A DNA stretch of 54,111 bases from Bacteroidota bacterium (GCA_019637975.1 JAHBUR010000026.1:1-54111), one strand, 5' to 3'; counted from the stretch's first letter, positions 27,220 to 36,897 are shown. The notes: a model not told the origin generated them from the sequence alone. A program made the numbers and translations.

Positions 27220-28076
27220 TAACGTTTTTGCAAAAGAGCTGCCCCTGCTGCCGTGCCCCCAGCCGTTCCACTTTCATTTCCGCCCGCAGCCGGAACATCT
27301 TTCAACCCAGCCTCTACCTGTTCATTCAGCTGTTCTGCCCTTCCGCGCAGCACACTGTTGGGGTAGAGTTGGAGGAACTTTGCAATAGTCGCCTTCGCCT
27401 CAGGAAATCGCTTTCGTTTAATAAGGAGTTCGGTTTTTCCCAGGTATGCAACCGGAGCGTACTCCGTGTCGTGATATTTTTCAATGACAATATCGTAGTA
27501 CAGCAATGCAGATTTGTTGTACTCCATCTTCGAGTAGAGCTCGGCGGCGTCAAAGTCCTTCTTTGCAAGGCGGAGTGTCAGTTCCTGGATTTTCTCCGAT
27601 GCGTCGGGAACAAATTCGCTTTGCGGATAATACTCAACGAATGCCTGGAGTTCATCAATCGCCCGTTTCGTATACTGTTGATCAAGGCGCGATCGCGGCG
27701 AAAGATTGTAAAAACACAGTCCCAGCTTGTATTGGGCTTCGGATACCCGCGGGCTCGCCGGCATGTTCCGCCGGAGGGTTTGATACTCGTACGATGCGAG
27801 AAGATACTCTCCCCTCTTGAATCGGCTTTCTGCCAAATAGTACTGGGCATCTCCTGCAACCGCACTCCCCTGATGTTGCAAGGTCAGAACGGTGAATTCA
27901 TTAATCGCTTGCAGATAATCTTCGTCGTCGAACAACGCCTTTGCATGTTGGAATCTGGCCTCGGGAGAAACATCCTGCAACACATCTTTCGAGCCGCAAC
28001 CGGCCAGCATGCCCGCCAAAAGAAGAAAAACACATATCGTTCCAACAACAGAATGTCCACCCGAATTTTCCTTCAC
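27219..28076 (-). CDS. bamD: Outer-membrane assembly lipoprotein BamD
   Basis: A 285-residue lipoprotein from the GTG at 28076, preceded by GGAG eight bases away. The signal ends with the lipobox LAGC. Five TPR-type repeats follow, with the family opening ASPEARFQHAKALFDDEDYLQAI-like region. BamD acts with BamA in beta-barrel folding. An in-frame earlier start (28121) would lie inside the upstream gene and is less likely. The C-terminal tail is Gly/Ala-rich. Confidence 0.87.
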   Translation of the reverse strand: MKENSGGHSVVGTICVFLLLAGMLAGCGSKDVLQDVSPEARFQHAKALFDDEDYLQAINEFTVLTLQHQGSAVAGDAQYYLAESRFKRGEYLLASYEYQTLRRNMPASPRVSEAQYKLGLCFYNLSPRSRLDQQYTKRAIDELQAFVEYYPQSEFVPDASEKIQELTLRLAKKDFDAAELYSKMEYNKSALLYYDIVIEKYHDTEYAPVAYLGKTELLIKRKRFPEAKATIAKFLQLYPNSVLRGRAEQLNEQVEAGLKDVPAAGGNESGTAGGTAAGAALLQKR

Positions 28077-28080
28077 GCGC

Positions 28081-28785
28081 CTAGCTCCGTACGTTAAATA
28101 ACAAAAGCACAGCCACAGCAATCGATCCGATCACTACAAGCGGCTCTGCAACATTTGAGAAGAAGCCCTGTTGAGGCAACTTTCCTTTAGTAATAGGAAT
28201 TGTCGGATTCTCCACAAAACGAATTTCTGACAACCCAATTGTATCCGTCTTCGAGTCTGCGAATTCGTCCGTCAGGACGATAGACCCCGAGCGCCGGTCA
28301 ACAATTCGCGCTGCGAGACGTAGCCGGACCGTCCTGTCCACCATTCGCGCCCCGAACAACCAATCTCTTCGTACACCCGAATACTCCACGCTCACATCAG
28401 ATAAACCAAATTCGAATAACAACGGTGCCGCTTCGCTCACGCTCGGGTTGATTGAGCTGTTCTTGAGATTCTCAAGAATACTTCCTTCGATATACCACGA
28501 TGATTCCTTGGGAAGAACTGAGATTTCTATTTCCGTCACGTCCCGCAAATCGGCATCACGCAACACACGTCCCGCAATGTTTCCAGCCAGGTTTCTTACA
28601 ACATCAAGATTCGTCAACAGCTTTTCCTCGTCTGAACCCTCTTGTGCACGCACAGTACACACCGCGACAACAGCAATCAGGACAAGGAGAATCACATTCT
28701 TCGCCCCCGAACATGCCCTCCGGAGGAGGGATATTCGGTGCGAAGCATGCCAGCTCCAAGGGTGAGGCTCCGAATCTAAGAACAC
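28081..28785 (-). CDS. Unknown periplasmic protein with C-terminal membrane helix
   Basis: Not recognised. A 234-residue frame with a signal-type helix near residues 31-48 (VILLVLIAVVAVCTVRA), a beta-rich acidic domain, and a final helix (AEPLVVIGSIAVAVLLLF). The start is uncertain: GTG at 28785 has no Shine-Dalgarno, and an in-frame GTG 30 codons on is possible. The middle resembles proteins that test for outer-membrane or lipid stress only in general composition. It directly precedes bamD (four bases between its stop and the bamD GTG), so a cell-envelope role is a guess from context. Confidence 0.55.
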   Translation of the reverse strand: MFLDSEPHPWSWHASHRISLLRRACSGAKNVILLVLIAVVAVCTVRAQEGSDEEKLLTNLDVVRNLAGNIAGRVLRDADLRDVTEIEISVLPKESSWYIEGSILENLKNSSINPSVSEAAPLLFEFGLSDVSVEYSGVRRDWLFGARMVDRTVRLRLAARIVDRRSGSIVLTDEFADSKTDTIGLSEIRFVENPTIPITKGKLPQQGFFSNVAEPLVVIGSIAVAVLLLFNVRS

Positions 28786-28878
28786 AATTAAGGCCTGGTT
28801 TGATTCAAATGTGATACCAAGGTACGGAAATTCGGCCGGAGTTTCAAGAAGACTGTCAATTCCCGACTCTAAACCGTG

Positions 28879-29730
28879 TCAGGACTTTGAATGAATGCGC
28901 GTCAGTTCACTGATGGCAAGCTCAATTTCGTCATCAAGGAAATGTCGGGAAAAGCGTCTTGCCCGCCGAATCGCGTTTCCATCAATCGTGGAAACAATCA
29001 AATCTTCATCGAAGAATTTCGCCTGCACATCAACTTCACCGTCCGGCCCCACTACCGAAGAACCGCCCCAGAAGTTGATTCCATCTTCATACCCGGTTCT
29101 GTTGCAAAAGGCAAGGTAGGTAGTGAGGAGGCGTGCGTATGCTTTGTGGTTTTCGGAATTCACGCGTGCCGTTTGAAGCTCACGTGCATCTCCGCCAAGG
29201 CGCGTCGGACTTGCGACAAGGGTAATGATAAGGTCTGCCCCATCCTGCGCAAGAATGTACGGCAGCGAAGGATGCCAGAGATCTTCACAGATCAAGACGC
29301 CGATTCGTCCATTGTTCGAATTGAATGCTCGTACCGATCTGCCGCGGTTGAAATAGCGCATCTCCTCGAACATCCCGTAAGTCGGTGGATAGGTTTTCCG
29401 ATGGACAGATTGGACGGCTCCATCCTCCAACAAGAATGCTGAATTGTAGATTGCAAACGAGTTGCTCTCCTCGACTCCCCCGGCAATGATCGAGATGGTT
29501 CTACTCATTTCCAATAACGGAGAAAGCGCGGTGGTCTCACGAGCAGGATTAATAGCCAGTTCCCAATTCATGTCCTTGATCGTGTAGCCCGTAAGACTCA
29601 ACTCGGGAAAGACTACAAGGGAGGCTCCGGCATCTTTCGCGCGTTGACAATACTCCAGATGTTTCTCGACGTTTTTCCTGATATCGCCGAGAACGGGGTC
29701 TATCTGAGCCAGAGCCAGCTTGAATGTCAT
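28879..29730 (-). CDS. Nitrilase-superfamily amidohydrolase (NAD synthetase glutaminase-like)
   Basis: A 283-residue carbon-nitrogen hydrolase with the Glu-Lys-Cys triad: Glu43 in VFPELSLTGY, Lys112 in HRKTYPPTYGMF and Cys148 in LICEDLWH. It resembles the N-terminal glutaminase domain of NadE, but no synthetase domain is attached. A stand-alone amidase acting on an amide or nitrile is the safe call; a role as separate glutaminase for NAD synthesis is possible. Confidence 0.85.
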   Translation of the reverse strand: MTFKLALAQIDPVLGDIRKNVEKHLEYCQRAKDAGASLVVFPELSLTGYTIKDMNWELAINPARETTALSPLLEMSRTISIIAGGVEESNSFAIYNSAFLLEDGAVQSVHRKTYPPTYGMFEEMRYFNRGRSVRAFNSNNGRIGVLICEDLWHPSLPYILAQDGADLIITLVASPTRLGGDARELQTARVNSENHKAYARLLTTYLAFCNRTGYEDGINFWGGSSVVGPDGEVDVQAKFFDEDLIVSTIDGNAIRRARRFSRHFLDDEIELAISELTRIHSKS

Positions 29731-29765
29731 GATGGGGACCGGGGGTGATAAAGGCTATTCACGTC

Positions 29766-30032
29766 TCAACCGTCGGACAAGTCGAACATCCGTATATCTT
29801 TGATATACGGAATGGTCTTGTCGGTTTCAAATGTTTCAGTTTTCAATTTTCTTTTCGATACGCTGCAGGTTGTGCGAATGATGGTAAGATAGGTTTTGAG
29901 ATTATCTTCTTCGTGCTTCTTGTGCAGGTCTGTAATTAGCGTACCCATCTCGTCAAGCGGCAGGCGGAGTTCGTCAGTGATCTGCAGAACAAGTTCTCTG
30001 ATAGCCTCGAGCCTCTTCTGCGAAATTTCCAA
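29766..30032 (-). pseudogene. C-terminal fragment of the response regulator (HisKA-like helix region)
   Basis: An 88-residue open stretch (M-E-I-S-Q-K-R...) that continues the response regulator after a one-base frameshift near 30032. It contains a helical segment ending in ITDELRLPLDEMGTL, similar to the dimerisation helices of histidine kinases, but no ATPase domain. It has no start of its own with a Shine-Dalgarno. It is best read as the tail of the gene that begins at 30444. Confidence 0.45.
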
Positions 30033-30166
30033 GCCGTGAGCTGCTCGCGAAGTTTTTGACGCTCAATAACGTTGAGAATCGTCTTGGGGAGAACCGGTGT
30101 CGAGATTTCCTCTTTCACAAGATAATCTTCGATACCGAGTTTCGTAACTTCAACCACAAGAGTCAA
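29936..30166 (-). pseudogene. Middle fragment of the response regulator
   Basis: This frame reads the end of the receiver domain (VEVTKLGIEDYLVKEE, TPVLPKTILNVIERQ). It is linked to the 5' part by a shift near 30165-30205 and to the 3' part by one near 30032. The missing intermediate residues (TPIVFLTVNKDFD) are in the third frame. Confidence 0.5.
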
Positions 30167-30444
30167 AATCCTTGTTCACAGTCAGAAAGACAATTGGAGT
30201 CACGAGGACCTTGCTTGTCGTGCAACAGGCGTGTGATTTCAAGCCCGTTCTGACCCGGCAGGAAGTAGTCCATCAGAATCATGATACGCAGGGTTTCATC
30301 GAGCTCAGTCGCGCTGGCGCCGTTCTCCTTCCATGTAACAAGAAACTGGTCGGGCTCATGTTTTCGTAGAAACACGTCAACGAGTTTGGCAAAATCAGGA
30401 TTGTCTTCAATCAGAAGTACGCGTATGGCGGTCTGTTGTTCCAT
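30163..30444 (-). pseudogene. Response regulator receiver domain, 5' part
   Basis: The first ~80 residues of a CheY-like receiver with acidic pocket Glu13/Asp14 and phospho-acceptor Asp59 in MILMDYFLPGQNGLEI. The frame breaks at about 30200 where KQGP should run into a conserved VFLT strand. It follows the histidine kinase by 12 bases and is its likely partner. With the two following fragments it forms one gene of about 225 codons whose frame is broken three times. Confidence 0.65.
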
Positions 30445-30456
30445 GTGAGAGGATGC

Positions 30457-30915
30457 TTAAGCTGGTTTCTTCACACTGAAGTAAAACGTTGACCCAACAC
30501 CCGGCGTTGAATCAAGCCAGATGCGGCCTCCTTCACGCTCGACAATTCTCTTCGCTATCGTGAGGCCCGCGCCCGTTCCGCGGAATTCTTCGCTTCGTTT
30601 CAGACGTTGGAATATTGTAAAAATGCGCTCGAAATATTGGGGTTCAATTCCGATGCCGTTATCTGCAACGGAGAATACAAACTCGTCGTCGGTTTCGCTG
30701 ACACTAATGTCGATTTTCGGAAGAGGTTTGTCGCAGAACTTCATCGCATTTGAAATCAGTTCCCGGAACACCATGCTCAGCCGCGTGCGCTTGTAACGGG
30801 CAAACAGGCATGTTCTCCGCGACCTGAACTGTGAGATTCTTCTCACGAAGAGAGAACTGGAGATCGTAAAGGATTTCATCAATAATCGTTCGCACGGATA
30901 CGACCTCGATTTCAT
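30457..30915 (-). pseudogene. C-terminal ATPase fragment of the large sensor histidine kinase
   Basis: This frame holds the catalytic ATP-binding domain: N box FRELISNAMKF, G1 VADNGIGIEPQYFERIF, G2 GTGAGLTIAKRIVEREGG. It joins the upstream fragment by a one-base shift near 30795 (CCGTTACAAG; CCG TAC AAG fits the family). Taken alone it lacks a start. Confidence 0.65.
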
Positions 30916-32038
30916 CTGTCATCCGGCCCAAGCGAGACAGTGTCAGGAGATCATCGATGAGATTCTTCATCCTCGATGTCGAGTGGACAATCGCCCCGAG
31001 ATACTCCTTTCCTTCGGCATCAAGTTTCTCCCTGTAGTCTTTCATGACGATCTTGCTGTACCCCTCAATGCTGATCAGCGGTTCCTTCAAATCGTGCGAA
31101 ACAACGTACGTGAAATCGTCCAGCTCTTTGTTCCTGGTCTCGATTTCAGACGATTTCCTCAGAGTATCCTCGTACAGCAACGCCTTACCAATTGCAACAC
31201 CCGTCAAATTAGCTATACTTTCCAAGAGACGCAAGTGATTGGTTTTATAGAAGTTACGCCCGGATGAGATGATTGAAATAATGCCAATCACCTTCTGATC
31301 CGACTTGAGTGGAACAGCGAGAATCGAGTCAGTATTCTCGGAGGTGGTGCTCCCGAGGAAACCCTTCCCGTCGGAAATGACCTCTTGATAAATCGTGTTC
31401 GGCCATTCTGCCAATGCCCTTATCTTCATTCCTGCGGGGTAAAATTCTTCCACGCCATTCACAACCCGCGCCACGAGGGAGAGCGTTTTCTCGTCAGGAA
31501 GATACGCCTGGTAATAGAATCGTTCCGAAGGCAGCGCCTCTTGCGTTTCACTGTACACGACCCGTATCATCGATTTCAGATCGAGAACTCCGGTCAGGCC
31601 CTTGCCGAGTTCGTACAATGTGGTAAGGGTTTTCACCTGCTGCTGAACCTCCTCATACAATTGAGCATTGTCGACAGCACCGCCGATCTGATTTCCAATC
31701 AGAAGGAGAAGCTGCTGTTCGCTTTCGCTGAAGGCATGCGCTTTCGAGAAATTGATCATGAACGCGCCAAGTATCTTCTCCTTTGATTGCAATGGAATAA
31801 CCGCCGAGCTTTGGAGCCCGAGTATCGCATTCAAGCGTTTGCCCACTTCAGTGAGCCGGTCTTCTTGATGAAGTCCATCTTCGATGTAGATGGGCTTTCC
31901 GGAAGTGATCACGATGCCGGTAAGGGATTTGTCAATCGACAACGTTTGCAGCGCTCTCGCATACTCATCGGGAATGCCCCAGTGCTGTGTGAGGACCAGC
32001 TGCCCTTTGGATTCATCCAGCAAATAGAAGGCAACCAT
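30704..32038 (-). pseudogene. GAF-GAF-HisKA fragment of the large sensor histidine kinase
   Basis: A 444-residue frame that carries two GAF domains (about 1-125 and 150-300) and the dimerisation/phosphoacceptor helix YVVSHDLKEPLISIEGYS with its H-box histidine. The frame ends in nonsense after VAENMPVCP. It joins the preceding PAS fragment near 32048-32052, where one more T in a run of five gives EGAFFDAHMVAFYLLDE, the proper start of the GAF fold. Confidence 0.65.
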
Positions 32039-32394
32039 GTGTGCGTCAAAAATGCTCCTTCAGTTGATCCCACCGCCACACGAAGAACGGCCTCCACTTC
32101 CAGAGACATATTTATGGATGTGGTAATAGCATTGACGGCAACGAGTTCCTTGTTCAGGCGCTTCAATTCCGCTTCCGTTCTGTTGATGTTGCTGATATCC
32201 GTATGCGTGAACACCAGCGCAACAACTCTCTCTCCAATCACCATCGGGTTGACAACCATATGGTACACAAGAGGTTGGGCTACCCCCGGGATTGAAATAT
32301 CGCGGGCGTAGTATTCAATTCGCCGCGCAAACAGATCATCCATAACCGTCTTGTAGTGTTCCCACCTCGAGTTTTCCGGAACGATCACGCGCAA
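31909..32394 (-). pseudogene. PAS fragment of the large sensor histidine kinase
   Basis: This frame supplies the second half of a PAS domain and linker (VIVPENSRWEHYKTVM to ELVAVNAITTSINMSLEVEAV). The first half lies upstream in other frames (about 32402-32560), where SIDNVVYTVD and TEVNKAWSDFMIRLG-like stretches can be recovered by one-base changes at or near homopolymers. The reconstructed domain is a standard PAS. Confidence 0.55.
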
Positions 32395-32566
32395 CGATTG
32401 ACCAACAATTGTTTCTCGTCTGCCAGCTCATCTAACCCCAACCGGATCATGAAGTCGCTCCACGCCTTGTTTTACTTCTGTAATCCGGTATTGCCCGGAT
32501 CGACGGTGTAAACGACATTGTCAATAGAGGATTGAAGATTACATTTAAAGTAGGTCGGAGTCATTC

Positions 32567-35494
32567 TCAACCTGTCTGAACAATCGTACACGTTGAATGA
32601 TGGTACCCACCTGTACTGCAACGAGGTTGGAGAACGCTCAACTCATCTTCCGAAAATGCATCCTTCAAGTCACTCAGTAAACTGAATGTTCCCAGCGCTT
32701 TTTCGTTGACAAAGAGAGGAATAGTAATCTGTGATTTACTCCTTGACTCGGAGGCACTGACAATCACAGGCCTTTCCGAGCGGATAGCATCGTAAATAAC
32801 TGTTGCATCGAGGGCAAGGCGGTCAACACGGCGGCTCTCTCCCGATTCCGTAGGAACGGCGTGATACCACGGCGAGAGTTGCTGAGTTTCATCAAGGAAG
32901 GCGATGCTCATGCCATCGAACGGAATGAGTGCATGCACCTCTGTAGCAATCGATTCGAATATCTGGTCGAGGTCCGTCGTCGTATTCGCATGACTGATAA
33001 TCCTGTTCAACAACTCGAATTGCCGGTTCTTCCACTCCAAATCCAGAACAAGCTGTCTGCGTTCGGATATATCACGGGCAATATTCAAGATCGCAATGGA
33101 TTCCCCGTGAACATTCCTCAACAGCGTTGTATTCAGACTGACGGCAACCTGGTTGCCGTTCTTATGAACCCACGTCATATCAAGGTCGTGGAGATGCTCT
33201 CGAACGTGCAAGTCGGACACCCAGCGGAGAAACCGCGTCATCTCGTCGTCCAACAGCCACGGATACGGGAAGTGCTTTAATCGAACCTCCTCCCGTTCGT
33301 ATCCTGTCAAACGTGTGAACTCGCGGTTCACCTCCCAGATCTCTCCTTCAAGATCAGAGATCAACAACGCGTCGCCCATCGCATCAATGACGTTACGCAA
33401 TGTCTCTTCAGACTCGGTGACATCAAGTTCACGCTGATGCGTATCAACGCCCCGCGTAACGAGCAGAAGAACGCCCGTGCGCACATTCTGCGAATCCAGC
33501 AACGGTTTCAGATGAAGATGGAACGGAGCATGCACATCCGGAAGCGACGACGACAAATCGACCTGCTGCGTAACCCCGTTCTCTGAAGAAGATAACCGAT
33601 CCATCATTGCGAGAATGGATTCACGCAGCACGGGGATGTCATGTAGGCTCTTCCCGGCAACATCGTTGCGTGAGATGCCTGTTATGTGTTCAAGGCCCCG
33701 GTTCCATTCGGTACAGAGGAGATCGTTGTCGAATGCGGCAATTCCGTCCGTCAGTGCGTGTAGAATGTCTTCTATAGGCGAGGCAGTCAGTCGTGTGTCG
33801 GGAGTTTCGCTTTCTTCGCTTGCAATCTGTTTCCTTGCCGTGATATCGTGCAATATTCCCTCGATCAAAAGGATGCTTCCATCGGAAGCCTTCTTGTAAC
33901 GAACGCGATCCTCGAGCCAGATGTACGTCGCCTTGCCTTTCGGGAAAATGCGATATTGGAGTTGAAATTCTTCTTCCTCTGTTGCTTGATTCGAGATTCG
34001 CTTGGACAACACAGGTCTATCGTCGGGGTGAAGGAGCGTGCGCCATAAGCCTGCATTGGCCATGAAATCAGCAGGGATGTAGCCCAACAGCTTCGCAATG
34101 CTCGGACTGACATAAACGAACGTACCATCAGGCTGGAGGGTGTACAGTACGTCAGAAATATTGCTGACTGCGGCAGCGAACCTTTCATTTGCATCACGGG
34201 CAGTTTCTTCGAGCAGAACTTTGTCAACTCCTGTGCTGAGTTGGCGGCTCAACGACGCAAGCAGAACACGATCGTGTGCATCCAGCGATTCTTGTCGCAT
34301 CGTTGCGAGAAAGAGAATTCCGTGCAATCTGTTCCTGACCACTAGGGGTAAGAACGCAACGGATGTGTATCTCTCTCCCTCGAACAATCCTCTGTGAGGA
34401 AGATACGGCGGATACTCGGAAACAGCAGCAACAATTGGTTCATGCGTCTTGTCGAAGAAGCGTGCTAAACCTTCGTCAAGATGTTGTGTAGTGAAAGCTG
34501 AGACTACTTTGCCGCCCAGGTTTCTGTGTGTATGGATTCTCAGCTCTGAATGGGCAGGGTCAACGGACAAGACAGCGCCTGTCTCAAATTGAGTTCCCCT
34601 CATCGCCGCATTCAAGCCGCTCCGGTAGATATCGTCGAGCGTGGATAGTCCGGCAATATCATCCGATATGCGATTCAGGAGTTCGAGACCCTTGCTCCTT
34701 CGCTCGAAGAGTTCTTCCGTGGTCCGCTGCTGCGTCATATCCCGATGATACGACAGGACGGCCCATCGTTCGTTGAAGAGAATCCGCCGTGCGCTGACTT
34801 CGATGAAGATCTTCGAGCCGTCTTTCTTCGTACCGGTGTATTCATACAGCAAGTCCGACTCATCCCCGATGGATCGCTTTTCTTCCTGATCAGCAATCAG
34901 GGCGCGGGCGTTTCTGCCGGAAACAACGGATGTCACGCTTTTTCCCAACAATTCCATTACGGAATCATATCCGAACATTCTCGCAAAGCTGCTGTTGAGC
35001 AGGACAAACTTCCCATCCAGCGACACCGAAATTGCGAGTGGCGAACCCTCCAGCAATACTTGAAATTTTGCATCAACAGCTCCCGCCCGGTCGAGAATCC
35101 GGCGTCGTTCGCTTACGTCGGTGAATGTGCAGTAGAGAGCTTCTTTCCCATGGAATTGAACCACCGATGCCGAAAGCTCGACCGCAACAGTCTTGCGGTC
35201 GGGGGCCGGGAGAAGTACTTCCCGGGTACTGATCCTGCCATGAGTCTCTTTGCTCTCAAAAAGAGATGAAATTTCTTTTAGCAGATCCGCATTCTTTCGT
35301 CCAAAGAAATCCGAGAGGGAGGGTGAATTTTCCTGTGTCCACGGAAACAACCTTGTGAACAGGTCGTTCTTGATGACAAGCTTGCGGTTGACAAAGATCG
35401 CGTAAGGATAGGGAAGCGCGGTAATAAAATCGCGATACTCTTGCTCAAGAGACGTGAGAGAATTATTGTCCGCAACCGAACGTTTTGCCGCCAT
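32567..35494 (-). CDS. N-terminal part of a multi-PAS/GAF sensor histidine kinase
   Basis: A 975-residue open frame that begins a sensor kinase of about 1,680 residues. Domains in order: PAS (about 20-130), PAS (145-260), GAF (275-435), PAS (440-565), PAS (580-690), PAS (700-820), GAF (830-975). Each PAS ends in the usual DIT/DIS-R/K-R motif, for example ARDISERRQ. There is no transmembrane segment, so it should be a cytoplasmic sensor. The frame ends in nonsense after LSVLQ; shifting by one base gives NLVAVQVGTIIQRVRLF, the expected GAF end, and the gene then continues through a sixth PAS, two more GAFs and the kinase core to 30457. It starts 12 bases after the TPM-domain gene. Confidence 0.85.
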   Translation of the reverse strand: MAAKRSVADNNSLTSLEQEYRDFITALPYPYAIFVNRKLVIKNDLFTRLFPWTQENSPSLSDFFGRKNADLLKEISSLFESKETHGRISTREVLLPAPDRKTVAVELSASVVQFHGKEALYCTFTDVSERRRILDRAGAVDAKFQVLLEGSPLAISVSLDGKFVLLNSSFARMFGYDSVMELLGKSVTSVVSGRNARALIADQEEKRSIGDESDLLYEYTGTKKDGSKIFIEVSARRILFNERWAVLSYHRDMTQQRTTEELFERRSKGLELLNRISDDIAGLSTLDDIYRSGLNAAMRGTQFETGAVLSVDPAHSELRIHTHRNLGGKVVSAFTTQHLDEGLARFFDKTHEPIVAAVSEYPPYLPHRGLFEGERYTSVAFLPLVVRNRLHGILFLATMRQESLDAHDRVLLASLSRQLSTGVDKVLLEETARDANERFAAAVSNISDVLYTLQPDGTFVYVSPSIAKLLGYIPADFMANAGLWRTLLHPDDRPVLSKRISNQATEEEEFQLQYRIFPKGKATYIWLEDRVRYKKASDGSILLIEGILHDITARKQIASEESETPDTRLTASPIEDILHALTDGIAAFDNDLLCTEWNRGLEHITGISRNDVAGKSLHDIPVLRESILAMMDRLSSSENGVTQQVDLSSSLPDVHAPFHLHLKPLLDSQNVRTGVLLLVTRGVDTHQRELDVTESEETLRNVIDAMGDALLISDLEGEIWEVNREFTRLTGYEREEVRLKHFPYPWLLDDEMTRFLRWVSDLHVREHLHDLDMTWVHKNGNQVAVSLNTTLLRNVHGESIAILNIARDISERRQLVLDLEWKNRQFELLNRIISHANTTTDLDQIFESIATEVHALIPFDGMSIAFLDETQQLSPWYHAVPTESGESRRVDRLALDATVIYDAIRSERPVIVSASESRSKSQITIPLFVNEKALGTFSLLSDLKDAFSEDELSVLQPRCSTGGYHHSTCTIVQTG

Positions 35495-35506
35495 GGGAGC
35501 CTCAGT

Positions 35507-36304
35507 CTACCAACTTCCGCTCGACCCGCCACCGCCGAAGGATCCGCCGCCACCGCTAAACCCTCCGAATCCCCCGCCTCCACCTCCCCATCCTGTCCCA
35601 CCCGAGGAACGTCCCCGATGTCCTCCTCCGAAAAGAATCGGGAGTGCGGCGGTTCCCAGCAACCCACGGGAACGTTTACCTCGAGCCAGTGCCGAGAGAA
35701 TGATGAATGCCAACAGCAGGAAGATGATAATAGCGCCGACAGTGTCTTCGTTATCGTCTTTCCGCTTATCAGCTTTGTGCTCATTTCGCGTGGCAAGTAT
35801 GATTGCTTCCGCTCCTGCCTTAATACCCGCGTAGTAGTCGCCATCGCGAAAGTGTGGCGTAATCTCCCGGCGAATAATTGTTCCGGCAAGGCCGTCCGGC
35901 AGCACTCCCTCCAAACCATATCCCACTTCAATGCGCAACTTGCGATCATCTTTTGCAATCAGCAGAAGGATGCCGTTGTCGGTTCCCTTCTGCCCGATTA
36001 AATTTGCCTCCGCAATTCGCAGGGCGAACTCTTCGATGCTTGCGCCTCCAATAGTGGGGAGTATTACGATGACTAGTTGCGTTGACGTTGAATCCTCGAA
36101 TCGGGCAACGTCGGCCTCAAGGGCGTTCACTTGTGCCGTGGAAAGTGTGTTCGTGAAATCGGTCACCCGCCGCGTTAGTTTCGGGACCGGCACCTCCTGA
36201 GCAAGTTGATCCTGCGTCTGGCTGAACGCACGACTCCACCCGGAATTCCCTGAAGGCATCCACAATGCGGCGATAAGAACAAGGTATAGGAACGGCTTCA
36301 TCAT
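35507..36304 (-). CDS. TPM-domain protein with Gly/Trp-rich tail
   Basis: A 265-residue protein with a signal peptide, a TPM domain (about residues 40-165; core PKLTRRVTDFTNTLS and QKGTDNGILLLIAKDDRKLR), one membrane helix (TVGAIIIFLLLAFIILSAL) and a tail rich in Gly ending in Ser-Gly-Ser-Trp. Domain and tail match bacterial TPM (YgcG-type) proteins that are usually paired with LemA. Function is not settled; roles at the membrane or in assembly of complexes have been proposed. Its ATG overlaps the LemA stop by one base. Confidence 0.88.
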   Translation of the reverse strand: MMKPFLYLVLIAALWMPSGNSGWSRAFSQTQDQLAQEVPVPKLTRRVTDFTNTLSTAQVNALEADVARFEDSTSTQLVIVILPTIGGASIEEFALRIAEANLIGQKGTDNGILLLIAKDDRKLRIEVGYGLEGVLPDGLAGTIIRREITPHFRDGDYYAGIKAGAEAIILATRNEHKADKRKDDNEDTVGAIIIFLLLAFIILSALARGKRSRGLLGTAALPILFGGGHRGRSSGGTGWGGGGGGFGGFSGGGGSFGGGGSSGSW

Positions 36305-36897
36305 CAGAACTTTACCGCAGGAGGCGCATCTGCGCCTTCACGTGCTTTGAACCACTCTTTCTCACGGAATCCCGTGAATGCCGCTATGAACGACATCGGG
36401 ATTCTTCGAATTGCGCCATTGTAATCCTGAACAGCTGCATTGTACCGGGTGCGTGCAGTCGCAATGCGATTCTCCGACCCGGCAAGCTCATCCTGAAGCT
36501 TCATGAAATTCTCGTTCGATTTCAGTTGCGGATAATTCTCCGCTACTGCAAGAAGACGCGAGATAGCAGACGAAAACTGATCCTGAGCCTGCTGGAACCG
36601 GGCAAATGCTCTCGGGTCTTCAAGAACTTCTTTCGTGACGGTAATCTGTCCGACTTTTGCCCTTGCCTCTGTAACGCCGAGAAATACGTCCCGTTCCTGT
36701 TGGGCGAATCCCTTCACGGTCTCGACATAGTTTGGGATAAGGTCGAACCGGCGTTGGAACTGATTCTCAACTTGAGTCCACGCTCCGGACACTTCCACAT
36801 CTTTCGTAACAAGTGAATTGTAGGCTCCAACGCCCCACATAACGAGCAGAACGATGATGCCGACAATCGCCAATAGAATAATCATACCTTTTTTCAT
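36304..36897 (-). CDS. LemA family protein
   Basis: A 197-residue protein with one N-terminal membrane helix (GMIILLAIVGIIVLLVMWGVGAYNSLV) and the LemA helical bundle; hallmarks are WTQVENQFQRRFDLIPNYVETVKGFA and ENYPQLKSNENF. LemA proteins sit in the membrane with a large exposed domain and are usually next to TPM or HtpX genes. The role is not established. It lies 12 bases after CapA. Confidence 0.9.
   Translation of the reverse strand: MKKGMIILLAIVGIIVLLVMWGVGAYNSLVTKDVEVSGAWTQVENQFQRRFDLIPNYVETVKGFAQQERDVFLGVTEARAKVGQITVTKEVLEDPRAFARFQQAQDQFSSAISRLLAVAENYPQLKSNENFMKLQDELAGSENRIATARTRYNAAVQDYNGAIRRIPMSFIAAFTGFREKEWFKAREGADAPPAVKF

Noticed and set aside
28715..28729. Inverted repeat CCCTCC/GGAGGG in the start of the unknown periplasmic gene
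   Set aside because: It could fold into a short hairpin, but it lies within coding sequence and shows no terminator or operator context.
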